Notes: generated by a model from the sequence alone, not told the origin. Shown: positions 32,904 through 41,928, counted from the stretch's first letter. The stretch: 64,000 nucleotides of DNA from Sphingomonas phyllosphaerae (GCF_029623345.1 NZ_JAPYKH010000002.1:124001-188000), one strand, 5' to 3'. Program-made: numbers and translations.

Positions 32904-35337
32904 GGCGCAGCGCCCAGGCCGGGGTAGCGCGGCTCGCGCGGATCGACTGCGACATCACGGTCGCAATAGCGATCACCAGCGTCAGCGCGCCCGCCCCGAC
33001 GAAGAACAACGGCGACAAGGCGATCCGATCGTCGAACCCCGCGAGCCACGTGCGCATCCCGAGCCAGGCGAGCGGCCAGGCGAGCACGTTGGCCAGCAGC
33101 ACCGGGCGCAGGAATTGCCCGACGAGTAGCTTGGCAACGTCGTTCGAGGTCGCCCCCAGCGTCTTGCGCACGCCGATCTCACGTGTGCGCCGGGCGGTGG
33201 TGAAGGAGGCGAGGCCCCATAACCCCACACACCCGATCCCGACCGCCAAGATCGAGCCGATCGCGAACAGGTTCGCCATCTGCTGGTCGGACTTGCCAAG
33301 CCGGTCGAGCGCCTGCACGGCGGTGTACCCGTCGAACGGTAGCCGCGGCACGGTCGAGCGCCACTCGGCCTGGGCGCGCTCGAGAAAGGCCCTGGGGTCG
33401 CCGTTGAAGCGGATCACGGCGATGCCGTTCTTCACCGTGCGCGCCGACAGGAGATAGAGCGTGGGCGATACCGGTCGGCGCGCCGAATCGACCCGCATAT
33501 TCTCGATCACGCCGACGATCGTGCGCGGCCCCTCGGCGGGCCCCACCGTCCGGCCGATCGCGGCGGCGGGCGAGGCGAAGTGGAGTGCGCGCGCGGCGGC
33601 CCGGTTGATCACCACGTTGGCGGGAGCGTTCGTGTTCGATCCGTCCTGCGCGAGGTCGGGGTCGCGGTCGGCCGGGCGCGCCGGGTCGAGCAGCCGCCCC
33701 GCGAGCAGCCGCGCACGCAGCGTCTCGAAATAGCCCTGCGACACCGAGTAGAACTCGATTGAGGGCCCATACCCGGGCACGCCGGGCACCTCATAGGTGT
33801 TTGCCGACACATAATTGCCGATGCCGGGGACGCTGGTGCCCGCTGCCGCCGATCGCGCGCCCGGCAGTGCGGCGAAGCGGCGCAGCAGGTCGGTGCGCTG
33901 CGCCTCGTCGAGGCTGGCGCTGGCGTAGGAGCGGACCAGCAGCAGCTGCTGACGGTCGTAGCCGACGTCGGCACTGCGGACGTGATGCGTCTGCGCGACG
34001 AGCACCGCGGTGCCGACGATCAACGCGATCGTCACCGCGAACTGGAACACGACCAGCCCCTCGCGGACGCGCGCGCCAGCGCGGCCGCCGCCCGGGCCGC
34101 GCGCCGAGGCCAGCACCGCGGCGGCCGGGACGCGCGCTAGCACGATCGCCGGGTAGAGGCCCGCCGTCAGCCCCACCAAAAGCGCAAGCAGCAGCAGCGG
34201 CAGCAGCACGCCATCGGCGCCGACGTAGCGGATCGAGAGCGTCAGCCCGGTCGACGCGTTGATCAGCGGCACGCCCAGCTCGGCGAGAGCGAGCCCCAGC
34301 GCGGCGGCGACCAGCGCAGTGACCACTGCCTCGCCGAGATAGTGACGCATCAGGGTGGCGCGATCGGCGCCGAGCACCTTGCGCATTCCCACCTCGCGCG
34401 CGCGCAGCCCGGCGCGCGCGGTGGCAAGATTGACGTAGTTTACCACCGCGACGAGCAGCGTCAGGAACCCGATGATGCCGAGTGTCGCCACCATCAGCCT
34501 GGAGCCGGGCGCTTCGAAATGGCGCGATGCGATCGGGCGGACGTTGAAGGCGAATCGATAGTCGGGGACCTCGGGCGTCTCGTTGGTGACGTGGCGCGCC
34601 GCCAGCGCGGGCAGCGCCGCCGCGAACCGGTCCGCCGCCGCCTGCCCGGGGAGCCGGACGAAGGTCTCGACGCTGTTGTAGTTCCACTGGTGATTGGACT
34701 TATAAGCGGGATCGGCTGGCGACTCCGAGTAGGTCATCGGCGCGATCAGGTCGAAGCGCAGCTCGGACGCGTCGGGCAGGTCGGGGACGACCGCGACGAC
34801 GCGATAATTGGTCTGCTGGCCGCGGCTCGTCACCGGCAGCGTGCCGCCCAGCGCAGCGGCAGGAGAGCCGAAATATTTCGCGGCGGTGCGCGCGGTAATC
34901 ACCACTTGGCTGGGATCGCGGAACGAACGGGGCAACGCGCCCGCGACCGGGCTCAGCCGGAACACCGCGAATACGTCCGGGTCGACCGACGCGAGGCGCT
35001 CGCGCACGCCGACGCCGTTCTGGACCACCGCGATGTCGCGGCTCTCCACCCGCGTGCCGATGGTGCCGGGCAGGTCGGCGCGGATCGCGGTGAACGCGGC
35101 GACAGGCGAGTTCTGCGTATGGGCCGCATCCTCCGGTGCGCCGGTGCCCGCCCCGCCCACGAGATACAGGTCTTGCCAGCCCGGCAGCCATTTTTCGTAG
35201 GAGGTCTCGAAGCGGACGTAGAGGCCGAGCACGAGGAACACCGCGATGCCGAGCGCCAGGCCGCCGATGTTGAGCGCGGCATAGAGGCGGTGGCGGGTGA
35301 GCGAGCGCCAGAAGGCGACGAGAGCGAAGCGATCCAT
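32896..35337 (-). CDS. MacB/FtsX-type ABC transporter permease (two FtsX units)
   Basis: An 813-residue membrane protein with a duplicated MacB/FtsX arrangement. First membrane helix near residues 20-40 (LYAALNIGGLALGIAVFLVL), a large periplasmic domain, FtsX unit 1 around 285-420 (LTLLVAVVNYVNLATARAGL, REVGMRKVLGADRATLMRHY), then a second copy with periplasmic domain and FtsX unit 2 near 690-813 (RTREIGVRKTLGATSNDVAK). Eight helices are expected. Such permeases use mechanotransmission to expel substrates from the periplasm. It lies 8 bp after the ATPase gene. Confidence 0.93.
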   Translation of the reverse strand: MDRFALVAFWRSLTRHRLYAALNIGGLALGIAVFLVLGLYVRFETSYEKWLPGWQDLYLVGGAGTGAPEDAAHTQNSPVAAFTAIRADLPGTIGTRVESRDIAVVQNGVGVRERLASVDPDVFAVFRLSPVAGALPRSFRDPSQVVITARTAAKYFGSPAAALGGTLPVTSRGQQTNYRVVAVVPDLPDASELRFDLIAPMTYSESPADPAYKSNHQWNYNSVETFVRLPGQAAADRFAAALPALAARHVTNETPEVPDYRFAFNVRPIASRHFEAPGSRLMVATLGIIGFLTLLVAVVNYVNLATARAGLRAREVGMRKVLGADRATLMRHYLGEAVVTALVAAALGLALAELGVPLINASTGLTLSIRYVGADGVLLPLLLLALLVGLTAGLYPAIVLARVPAAAVLASARGPGGGRAGARVREGLVVFQFAVTIALIVGTAVLVAQTHHVRSADVGYDRQQLLLVRSYASASLDEAQRTDLLRRFAALPGARSAAAGTSVPGIGNYVSANTYEVPGVPGYGPSIEFYSVSQGYFETLRARLLAGRLLDPARPADRDPDLAQDGSNTNAPANVVINRAAARALHFASPAAAIGRTVGPAEGPRTIVGVIENMRVDSARRPVSPTLYLLSARTVKNGIAVIRFNGDPRAFLERAQAEWRSTVPRLPFDGYTAVQALDRLGKSDQQMANLFAIGSILAVGIGCVGLWGLASFTTARRTREIGVRKTLGATSNDVAKLLVGQFLRPVLLANVLAWPLAWLGMRTWLAGFDDRIALSPLFFVGAGALTLVIAIATVMSQSIRASRATPAWALRHE

Positions 35338-35345
35338 GTCGGCGC

Positions 35346-36026
35346 TCAGATCTGCCGCGCGACCGAGGCGACCACGCGCCCGTCGAGCATGTCGATCCGG
35401 CGCCCGACGAGGTCGGCGTGCGCAGGCGAATGAGTGACCATGACGATCGTCGCACCGGCACGGTTGAGCGAATCGAGGATGCCCATCACCTGTGCGCCGT
35501 TCTCGGTGTCGAGGTTACCGGTCGGCTCGTCGGCGAGGATCAGCTTCGGATCGCCGACGATCGCGCGTGCGATCGCGGCGCGCTGCTGCTGGCCGCCCGA
35601 GAGCTGGTGCGGATAGTGACGCGCCCGATGCGAGATGCCGACGCGGTCCATCGCTGCCTCGACGCGTTGGCGCCGATTGCCGCGACCGTCCCGGCGATAG
35701 GCGAGGCCTAGCTCGATGTTCTCGGCGATGGTCAGCTCGTCGATCAGATTGAAGCTCTGGAACACGAAGCCGAGCGTGCGCGCGCGGAACTGCGCCAGCG
35801 CGGTCTCATCCTCTCTCGCCAGGTCGCGGCCCTCGAACAGATACTGCCCGGCCGACGGCCGATCGACCGTGCCGAGCATGTTGAGCAGGGTCGACTTGCC
35901 GCAGCCGGACGGCCCCATGATGGCGACGAACTCGCCCGCGCTAACGGAGAAGTTGATGTCGGCGAGGGCGGTGGTCTCCACCTCGTCGGAGGTGTAGCGG
36001 CGCTGGATAGCCCGGAGCTCGATCAC
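35346..36026 (-). CDS. MacB/LolD-type ABC transporter ATP-binding protein
   Basis: A 226-residue ATPase with Walker [14 protein letters not shown]-loop [16 protein letters not shown] signature [18 protein letters not shown], Walker [13 protein letters not shown] and H-loop MVTHSP. It powers the permease encoded 8 bp downstream. Adaptor, ATPase, permease and TolC genes form a complete tripartite exporter; substrate unknown. Confidence 0.95.
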   Translation of the reverse strand: MIELRAIQRRYTSDEVETTALADINFSVSAGEFVAIMGPSGCGKSTLLNMLGTVDRPSAGQYLFEGRDLAREDETALAQFRARTLGFVFQSFNLIDELTIAENIELGLAYRRDGRGNRRQRVEAAMDRVGISHRARHYPHQLSGGQQQRAAIARAIVGDPKLILADEPTGNLDTENGAQVMGILDSLNRAGATIVMVTHSPAHADLVGRRIDMLDGRVVASVARQI

Positions 36027-36036
36027 GAATATTCCC

Positions 36037-37275
36037 CTAGCTCAGGTTGATGGTGGCGGCCTTGTTGAAGCCCCCGGTGTCGGAGGTGACGATCCGCTCG
36101 CCCGGCGCGAGACCCGAGAGGATCTCCACCAGGTCGGTGTTGCGGCGCCCGATCCTGATCGCGCGCCGGGCGGCATGGCGGCCGCCCGCGTCGAGCACGT
36201 AGGCGAAGGCGCCACCGTCGCTGTCGAGCCAGCCGCCCACGGGTGCGACGATCGTGGCGCGCGGCGCGCCCAGCACGATCGTCGCGTCCATCGCCTGGCC
36301 GCGGCTCAGCCCGTGCGGCGGTGCCTGGAACCTTAGCTCGACGCGGAAGCGTCCGTCGGTGACCGCGGGCAGGACCTTGCTGACGCTCAGCGCCGCGCGC
36401 TCGGCGGTCGCGCGTTGGCCGAGCGCGACCCGCCCGAGGAAATATTGGTCGACGTCGGCGACCAGCTTCCACGCGCCCTCGCTGTCGACCTGCCCCGCCG
36501 GATCACCCGGCTTGAGCGACTGGCCGGGCTGGATCGTGAAATTGGTCAGCCGCCCGGTCGCGGGCGCGCGAAGAGTCAGCGAGTCCATGCCGTCGCGCAC
36601 CGCCGCGAGATTGCTCGACAGCCGCGCGCGCGTGTCCGCGAGGCGACGCGCCTGCAGGTTGGCGATGCCGCGCTCGGCGCCTTCGGCGCTGTGGAGCTGG
36701 CGGGAGCGGCGTTGCTGGTAGCTCGCTTCCTCCTGGTAGCTGCGCAGGCCAGCGTCGGACAGGAAGCCCTGCTGATGGAGTTGCTCGCGGATGATCAGGT
36801 CGCGCCGCGCCTTGATGAGATCATAGTCGGCGCCGGCGACCTGGGTGTCGCGGTCGCGCTGACCGCGCTCGAGACTGAGGTCCTCCGCGGAGAGCTGCCC
36901 GAGCTGGCTCGCAATCTGCGCCTCGCGGGTCAGTATATCCAGCCGGAGCTGCGGGTTGGCGAGCGTCGCCAGCGGCTGACCAGCGGTCACCGCGGCGCCG
37001 TCCTGGACGAGCAGACGCTGAACCTGGCCGCCTTGCACCACGCCCACCAAGGTGGTCAGCTGGGGTGCGACGGTGGCGCGGGTCGGGACGATGTCGTCGA
37101 ACGGAGCGCGGCGCACCGCAGCGGTCTGCACGTCGGCGAGCGCGACATTGGCGGAGCCCGCCGCGGGCAGCCACCACCAGACCAAGAGAGCCAGCGCGAC
37201 CGCCCCGGTGGCAAGCGCGGACCGACGCCATCGCTTCGCGGCCCAGCGGCCACGAGACGTGACGCGACGGTCCAT
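36037..37275 (-). CDS. HlyD/MacA-type periplasmic adaptor
   Basis: A 412-residue membrane-fusion protein with one N-terminal membrane helix (about residues 18-38, ALATGAVALALLVWWWLPAA), a biotinyl-lipoyl half (VQGGQVQRLLVQDGAAVTAG), a coiled-coil hairpin (about 120-240) and the second lipoyl/barrel region LTLRAPATGRLTNFTIQPGQ. It links the MacB-type pump to TolC. ATG 37275 is chosen (GGGAGCG upstream); GTG 37332, overlapping the urcA-like stop by 8 nt, is an alternative. It lies 10 bp before the ATPase gene. Confidence 0.9.
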   Translation of the reverse strand: MDRRVTSRGRWAAKRWRRSALATGAVALALLVWWWLPAAGSANVALADVQTAAVRRAPFDDIVPTRATVAPQLTTLVGVVQGGQVQRLLVQDGAAVTAGQPLATLANPQLRLDILTREAQIASQLGQLSAEDLSLERGQRDRDTQVAGADYDLIKARRDLIIREQLHQQGFLSDAGLRSYQEEASYQQRRSRQLHSAEGAERGIANLQARRLADTRARLSSNLAAVRDGMDSLTLRAPATGRLTNFTIQPGQSLKPGDPAGQVDSEGAWKLVADVDQYFLGRVALGQRATAERAALSVSKVLPAVTDGRFRVELRFQAPPHGLSRGQAMDATIVLGAPRATIVAPVGGWLDSDGGAFAYVLDAGGRHAARRAIRIGRRNTDLVEILSGLAPGERIVTSDTGGFNKAATINLS

Positions 37276-37324
37276 CCCGGCGCCGCTCCCGGCGCGCGGG
37301 CCATCAGCCGCCGAGAGCGCGCGA

Positions 37325-37633
37325 TCAGTCACGGACGATGCCCGCGGCGTGCCGGGCGCGATCCAGCGCACGCTGGCGGCACGTCGGGTTGACGGTGTAG
37401 CGCTGCCACACGCTGGCGGCACAGACCTGGCTGGCCGCGCCGGCGAGACGACGCTCGAAGGTTGCGCGGCCGGCCGGTCGACCGAGGTCGAGGTCGGCGT
37501 AGCTGACATGGGCGGTACGCATCTGCTCGACCTCGCTCGACTGCGCCGTCGCGGGGGCGGCGGCGAGAACGAGCGTGACGGCGCCGGCGATGCTCAACAG
37601 TGAGCATAGGGCGCGTTGCGCGTTGGTGATCAT
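37325..37633 (-). CDS. UrcA-family secreted small protein
   Basis: A 102-residue protein with signal peptide (SLLSIAGAVTLVLAAAPATA), then AHVSYADLDLGRPAGRATFE, RRLAGAASQVCAAS and CRQRALDRAR. The YADLDL...GR...R..AA..VC pattern with two cysteines marks the UrcA family, found mainly in sphingomonads and Caulobacter; function unknown. GGAG is 9 nt before ATG 37633. It is the first gene behind the sigma-54 promoter and ends 49 bp before the adaptor gene, so it is likely co-transcribed with the exporter. Confidence 0.88.
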   Translation of the reverse strand: MITNAQRALCSLLSIAGAVTLVLAAAPATAQSSEVEQMRTAHVSYADLDLGRPAGRATFERRLAGAASQVCAASVWQRYTVNPTCRQRALDRARHAAGIVRD

Positions 37634-37681
37634 GAGCTTTCTCCTTCTCACGCCGGCGTTGGCGTCGACGCAGGAAAACTT

Positions 37682-37698
37682 TGCAGGCACCGTGCCAA
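37682..37698 (-). promoter_or_regulatory. Near-consensus sigma-54 promoter of the efflux operon
   Basis: Reverse strand reads TTGGCACGGTGCCTGCA, matching TTGGCACG-N4-TTGCW at all but one defined position, with the obligatory GG-N10-GC spacing. The UrcA gene starts 48 bp downstream. The adjacent divergent gene encodes an NtrC-type sigma-54 activator. Confidence 0.85.
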
Positions 37699-37751
37699 CT
37701 GCTTGTCGTCGAGGGTGGGGTCGCACGGCGCGGGCGCCTCTACTCAAATTG

Positions 37752-37789
37752 TGTCCATTCTCGGACAATCCTGCGTCCGCGAGCGGACA
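37752..37789. promoter_or_regulatory. Paired activator sites YGTCC-N6-GGACA
   Basis: Two sites with identical architecture: TGTCC-ATTCTC-GGACA (37752-37767) and CGTCC-GCGAGC-GGACA (37774-37789; its core GTCCGC-GA-GCGGAC is a perfect palindrome). Their centres are 22 bp apart, two helical turns, and lie about 90 and 112 bp upstream of the predicted sigma-54 start, ideal for an activator hexamer. Confidence 0.75.
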
Positions 37790-37858
37790 GTCGCACACGC
37801 TGCCCGACCCTGCGCCTCGTCTTTCCTCTTTGGCATGCATCTTGATCTGCTGGCGGAC

Positions 37859-39244
37859 ATGCCCGCACTTAGCTCCATGGACTCGCCCCGCTTCGATCGC
37901 TGTCTGGTCATCGACGATGACGAAGATATCCTGCTCTCGGCCAAGTTGCTGCTTGGGCGGCTGTTCCGCCGTGTCGAGACCGCCGCCAAGCCCAATCAGA
38001 CGCCAGCGATGATTGCCGCGGGAGCGTATGACGCCGTCCTGCTCGACGCCAATTACGCCCGCGGTGCGACGGACGGGGCTGAGGGCTTCCGCTGGCTCGG
38101 TGCAATCCTGCGCGCCGATCCCGGAGTCGCGGTGGTCATGATCACCGCTCATACCAGCGTGGCCGTCGCCGTCGCGGCGATGAAGCAGGGCGCGACCGAC
38201 TTCGTCTCCAAACCCTGGAACAACGACCGGCTGCTCGCCACCGTTGCCAACGCCGCGGCACTCGGCCGCTCGCGCCGCGACACCGGCGCGGGCGCGGCGG
38301 CGACGGGCTCGACGCTGCTGGGCGACTCACCGGCAATGGCGCGCGTCCGCTCGCTGATCGAGAAGGCCGCGCCGACTGACGCCAACGTGATGATTCTGGG
38401 CGAGAACGGAACGGGCAAGGAGCTGGTCGCGCGCGAGCTGCATCGCCTTTCGCGCCGCGCCGGCACGGCGATGGTGACGGTCGATCTGGGGGCGGTGTCC
38501 GAGACGTTGTTCGACAGCGAGCTCTTCGGCCACGTCAAGGGCGCCTTCACCGACGCGCGGGCCGACCGGCCCGGGAGGCTGGCCGCGGCGAACGGATCGA
38601 CGCTGTTCCTCGACGAGGTCGGCAACCTGCCGCTCCACCTCCAGCCCAAATTGCTCACCGCGCTGGAGCAGCGCCGCGTCACCCCGGTCGGCGCCAACGC
38701 GCCGGTCGACATCGACGTGCGCGTCGTCTCCGCCACCAACCTGCCGCTGTCGGAACTGGGCGACGAGGCGCGCTTCCGCCAGGACCTGTTGTTCCGCCTC
38801 AACACCGTCGAGATCGAGCTGCCACCACTGCGTGAACGGCGCGACGACATCGCGCCGCTGCTCGCGCGCTTCTTGGACGGTTACGCCGCACGCTACGCAA
38901 AGCCCGCTCGCACGCTGCCGGCCGAGGTGCTTGCCGCTCTGGTGACCCATGATTGGCCCGGTAACGTCCGCGCCTTGCGCCATGCCGCCGAGCGCGCCGT
39001 GATCCTGGCCGAGGGCGACGCCTATCGTGTGGCCGACTTCCCGCTCACCCGCGGCGCGCCGGCCATCGCCGGACCAACCGCGTCACCGCCGCAGAGCGGC
39101 GGCGAGCTCAACCTCGATCGGGTCGAGCGGCAGGTGATCGAGGAGGCGCTGCGGAAGAACGGTTTCAACATCTCGCTCGCTGCGACCGCGCTGGGCCTCT
39201 CGCGCGGGGCGCTCTACCGCCGGATGGAGAAGCACGGTCTCTAG
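37859..39244 (+). CDS. NtrC-type sigma-54 response regulator
   Basis: A 461-residue activator: receiver domain (about 12-130; LVIDDDED, phosphoacceptor Asp63 in VLLDANYA, Lys in FVSKPW), AAA+ domain (about 155-390; Walker A GENGTGKELVAREL, sigma-54 loop GAFTDA instead of GAFTGA, Walker B LFLDEVGN, and ELPPLRERRDDIAPLL) and a Fis-type HTH (ISLAATALGLSRGALYRRME). The start may be ATG 37859, 37835 or 37877; none has a strong ribosome site. It is divergent from the exporter operon and next to its kinase, so it probably activates the promoter at 37682 and may control itself. Confidence 0.93.
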   Translation: MPALSSMDSPRFDRCLVIDDDEDILLSAKLLLGRLFRRVETAAKPNQTPAMIAAGAYDAVLLDANYARGATDGAEGFRWLGAILRADPGVAVVMITAHTSVAVAVAAMKQGATDFVSKPWNNDRLLATVANAAALGRSRRDTGAGAAATGSTLLGDSPAMARVRSLIEKAAPTDANVMILGENGTGKELVARELHRLSRRAGTAMVTVDLGAVSETLFDSELFGHVKGAFTDARADRPGRLAAANGSTLFLDEVGNLPLHLQPKLLTALEQRRVTPVGANAPVDIDVRVVSATNLPLSELGDEARFRQDLLFRLNTVEIELPPLRERRDDIAPLLARFLDGYAARYAKPARTLPAEVLAALVTHDWPGNVRALRHAAERAVILAEGDAYRVADFPLTRGAPAIAGPTASPPQSGGELNLDRVERQVIEEALRKNGFNISLAATALGLSRGALYRRMEKHGL

Positions 39245-39311
39245 CCATTCCCTCGCGCTGCGCCTTGCGCTGCGCGCCGCGCTGTTTCTTGCCCTCGCGA
39301 CGCTGACCGCG

Positions 39312-40583
39312 GTGCTGGTGGCGTGGTGGCGCGCACCGACTGCGGCGCTGCTCTGCGCCGTTGGCACCGTCGCCGCGGGAGCGGCGGTGTGGCGGCTGAT
39401 CGATCAGGGCAACGCCGAGCTTGCGCGCTTCGTCGCCGCATTGGAGCGGGGCGATCTCAGCCAATCCTTTGCGCGCCCGCGTCGCGGGGCCGGCTTCGAC
39501 GATCTTGGTGCCGCCTATGAGCGCGCAGTGGCACGGTTGCGCGGAGAGCGCGCCGCGACGCTCGGCAAGGTTCGTTTCGCAGAGGCGCTGGTCGATGGCG
39601 CGCCGGTGGCCCTGCTGCTGGTCGAACAGGACGGCCGGGTACATTTCACCAATAAGGCGGCGCGCCGCCTGTTCGGGCACGAGACGCCATGCCCGGCGGA
39701 AGCACTGGTGCGCTACGGTCATGACTTCGCTGACGCGGTCGTTCGCACCGCACCGGGGCCGGCGCGGCTGGCGCATCTCGCGCTCGGCGGCTTGCCGCAG
39801 CGGGTGGCGGTCGACGTGACCCTGCTGGAGACGCCCGGCAGCGCGCCGCGACGTATCGTCGCCTGCAAGGTGATCCAGGCCGAACTCGATGGTGCCGAAC
39901 TGGCGGCGCAAGTGGATCTCGTCCGCGTCCTCACCCATGAGATCATGAACTCGCTGACGCCGGTGACCTCGCTCGCGCAGCTCGTCGCCGCGGCGATGGC
40001 GGACGACGGCGCCGATCTCGCCGACGCGCGGCTCGCCGCCGCGGCGCTGGCGCGGCGCGCGGGCGAGCTGGAGCGGTTCGTCGGCAGCTACCGTCAGTTC
40101 AGCGAGGCACCGGTGATCGCGGCGGACGCGGTCGATCTGGTAGAGTTGCTCGACGAGGTGGCGCGGCTGTTTAGCGCCAGTGCGGCGGGTGCGGGGGCGA
40201 CGCTCGCGCTCACGGTCGCGCCGGCCCTACCGGCGCTGCGCGGTGACCGTGGGCTGCTGTCGCAGGTGTTGCTTAACCTGCTCAAGAACGCGGGCGAGGC
40301 GGCCGCGCCGACGGCGTCGATCACGGTGACGGCGACGCCCACAGCGGATGGCCAAGTCCGGCTCGTCGTGCAGGACGACGGGCCGGGCATCCCTCCGTCG
40401 CTCGTCCATGACGTCTTCCTCCCGTTCTTCACGACGAAGACGGAGGGTACCGGGATTGGCCTCAGCTTTGCGCGTCAGGTGGTGTTGCTTCACGGCGGTC
40501 AGATCGGCGCCCAGCCCGGGCCTCCCGGTCATGTCGAGCTCGTGCTTCCGCTCGCGCCAAGAGGTTTGTCAAAATCGAGGTGA
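39312..40583 (+). CDS. Membrane sensor histidine kinase (NtrB-like) for the sigma-54 regulator
   Basis: A kinase of at least 423 residues: membrane region, PAS-like domain (about 95-180, ALLLVEQDGRVHFTNKAARR), H-box LVRVLTHEIMNSLTPVTSLA (His209) and ATPase domain with NLLKNAGEAA, VVQDDGPGIPPSL and GTGIGLSFARQVV. GTG 39312 is the first standard start, yet the same frame upstream (39246-39311) encodes a convincing first membrane helix (LRLALRAALFLALATLTAVL) without ATG, GTG or TTG; the true start may be non-canonical. It follows the regulator gene closely. Confidence 0.88.
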   Translation: MLVAWWRAPTAALLCAVGTVAAGAAVWRLIDQGNAELARFVAALERGDLSQSFARPRRGAGFDDLGAAYERAVARLRGERAATLGKVRFAEALVDGAPVALLLVEQDGRVHFTNKAARRLFGHETPCPAEALVRYGHDFADAVVRTAPGPARLAHLALGGLPQRVAVDVTLLETPGSAPRRIVACKVIQAELDGAELAAQVDLVRVLTHEIMNSLTPVTSLAQLVAAAMADDGADLADARLAAAALARRAGELERFVGSYRQFSEAPVIAADAVDLVELLDEVARLFSASAAGAGATLALTVAPALPALRGDRGLLSQVLLNLLKNAGEAAAPTASITVTATPTADGQVRLVVQDDGPGIPPSLVHDVFLPFFTTKTEGTGIGLSFARQVVLLHGGQIGAQPGPPGHVELVLPLAPRGLSKSR

Positions 40584-40640
40584 GCGGACGTCGGGAGTTG
40601 GGAAGTGGTCGGTACGACCTGAGTAACGGGTATTGAGTCC
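40579..40640 (+). repeat. Dispersed ~60-bp intergenic repeat, copy F
   Basis: Member GGTGAGCGGACGTCGGGAGT, TGGGAAGTGG, ending ACCTGAGTAACGGGTATTGA then GTCC. It touches the stop codon of the kinase gene and fills much of the gap to hxlR. Confidence 0.5.
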
Positions 40641-40694
40641 GTCTCGCCGCTCGTAGCGACGCTGCCAAGGCGCAGTCGGATTGGTTTTGGCGAG

Positions 40695-41072
40695 CTATCG
40701 ACGATCTTTCACCTCATCGAAAGCCGACCGGTTGCTTTCGATTTCAGCAATGTGTGCGCCGGCCCAGGATCCGAGTTCGCGGATCGGAGCGGCCAACGAC
40801 CGGCCAAGAGCGGTGAGGGTGTACTCCACCTGAGGCGGCACGGTTGGGTGGACGGCGCGGGTCACCATGCCATCGCGTTCAAGCGCTCGCAGCGTTCGGG
40901 CGAGCATCTGTTGGCTAATGCCACCGATGGTGCGCTTGATGTCGTTAAAGCGCCGCGGCCGCTCCGTCAGCGTCATCACTATCATCACGGTCCACTTGTC
41001 GCCGATAAGACTGAGAACACCGCTGAACCTTTTGCATTCGACGTGGATCGGCTCGGGGGTGGTCAGCTTCAT
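40695..41072 (-). CDS. HxlR-family winged-helix regulator
   Basis: A 125-residue HxlR/MarR-like regulator: CKRFSGVLSLIGDKWTVMIV, FNDIKRTIGGISQQMLARTL, RALERDGMVTRAVHPTVPPQ and VEYTLTALGRSL. The family often controls divergently encoded redox enzymes in response to electrophiles or aldehydes. Start at ATG 41072 matches family length; ATG 41123 would add 17 residues. It is divergent from azoR, its probable target. Confidence 0.92.
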   Translation of the reverse strand: MKLTTPEPIHVECKRFSGVLSLIGDKWTVMIVMTLTERPRRFNDIKRTIGGISQQMLARTLRALERDGMVTRAVHPTVPPQVEYTLTALGRSLAAPIRELGSWAGAHIAEIESNRSAFDEVKDRR

Positions 41073-41161
41073 GTGACTACGTCCTGTGAAAGTGCCTTCT
41101 TGGCGTGAGATCAGAGGTCTCATAGCTAGGCCAGGTCACTTTTCCAGACCGGAGCGGACCT

Positions 41162-41767
41162 ATGAACATTCTCCACATCGATGCCAGTGCGAGCGACAGC
41201 GCTGCCTCGCATACACGCCGCCTCTCCAGCCAACTCGTTGAGCGACTTAAATCTGCCAATCCCGGTGCGACGATCGTGTACCGCGATGTTGTTGCCAACC
41301 AGCTTCCTCACGTGGACATGACGATCCGGCATGCCTGGTCGGCCGAGAACACCGGGGACCCCAAGCTGGCCGAGACCATCAGCCGGTCCAAGGCTCTTGT
41401 TGACGAACTCAAGGCGGCGGACGTGGTGGTGGTCGGCTCGCCGATGTACAATTTTACAGTGCCCTCGACGTTGAAGGCATGGATCGATCACGTGGCGATC
41501 GCCGGTCAGACCTTCAGCTACACGGCCGAGGGGCCACGCGGGTTGCTGAGCGGCAAGGTCTATCTCGTCCTCTCATCGGGCGGGATTTACTCGCACGGGC
41601 CGTTCGCCGCGTATGACCATCTATCGACCTACCTCAAGGCGATTTTCAACTTTCTCGGCATTCTCGACGTCGAGGTGATCCGAGCGGAAGGCATCGCTTA
41701 CGGGCCGGAGCAGGATCAAGCCGCGATGGCGAGCGCCGCTGAACAAGTCGAGGCGATCGCCGCCTGA
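41162..41767 (+). CDS. azoR: FMN-dependent NADH:quinone reductase/azoreductase
   Basis: A 201-residue flavodoxin-fold enzyme: MNILHIDASASDSAASHTRR (FMN phosphate site), VVVGSPMYNFTVPSTLKAWI (FMN ring loop) and KVYLVLSSGGIYSHGPFAAY. AzoR reduces quinones and azo compounds by two electrons with NADH. It is divergent from an HxlR-family regulator, a common arrangement. A 7-bp stem (41784-41813) follows. Confidence 0.94.
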   Translation: MNILHIDASASDSAASHTRRLSSQLVERLKSANPGATIVYRDVVANQLPHVDMTIRHAWSAENTGDPKLAETISRSKALVDELKAADVVVVGSPMYNFTVPSTLKAWIDHVAIAGQTFSYTAEGPRGLLSGKVYLVLSSGGIYSHGPFAAYDHLSTYLKAIFNFLGILDVEVIRAEGIAYGPEQDQAAMASAAEQVEAIAA

Positions 41768-41783
41768 CCAAGTCGACAGCGAC

Positions 41784-41813
41784 GCCAGCCACGGAGATCA
41801 GGCCGGGGCTGGC
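41784..41813 (+). terminator. Possible terminator after azoR
   Basis: GCCAGCC (41784-41790) and GGCTGGC (41807-41813) form a 7-bp stem with a 16-nt loop, 17 bp after the azoR stop. No U-run follows. Confidence 0.35.
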
Positions 41814-41928
41814 CACTTCGGGAGAGACCTGAACAAACAGCGGCTTGCGGATCGTGCTCGACTTCCATGGCGCTCATCGTCGAGCTAACATCGTGCTAAC
41901 GGAGCGCGCGCCACGGTCGAGCACACGC

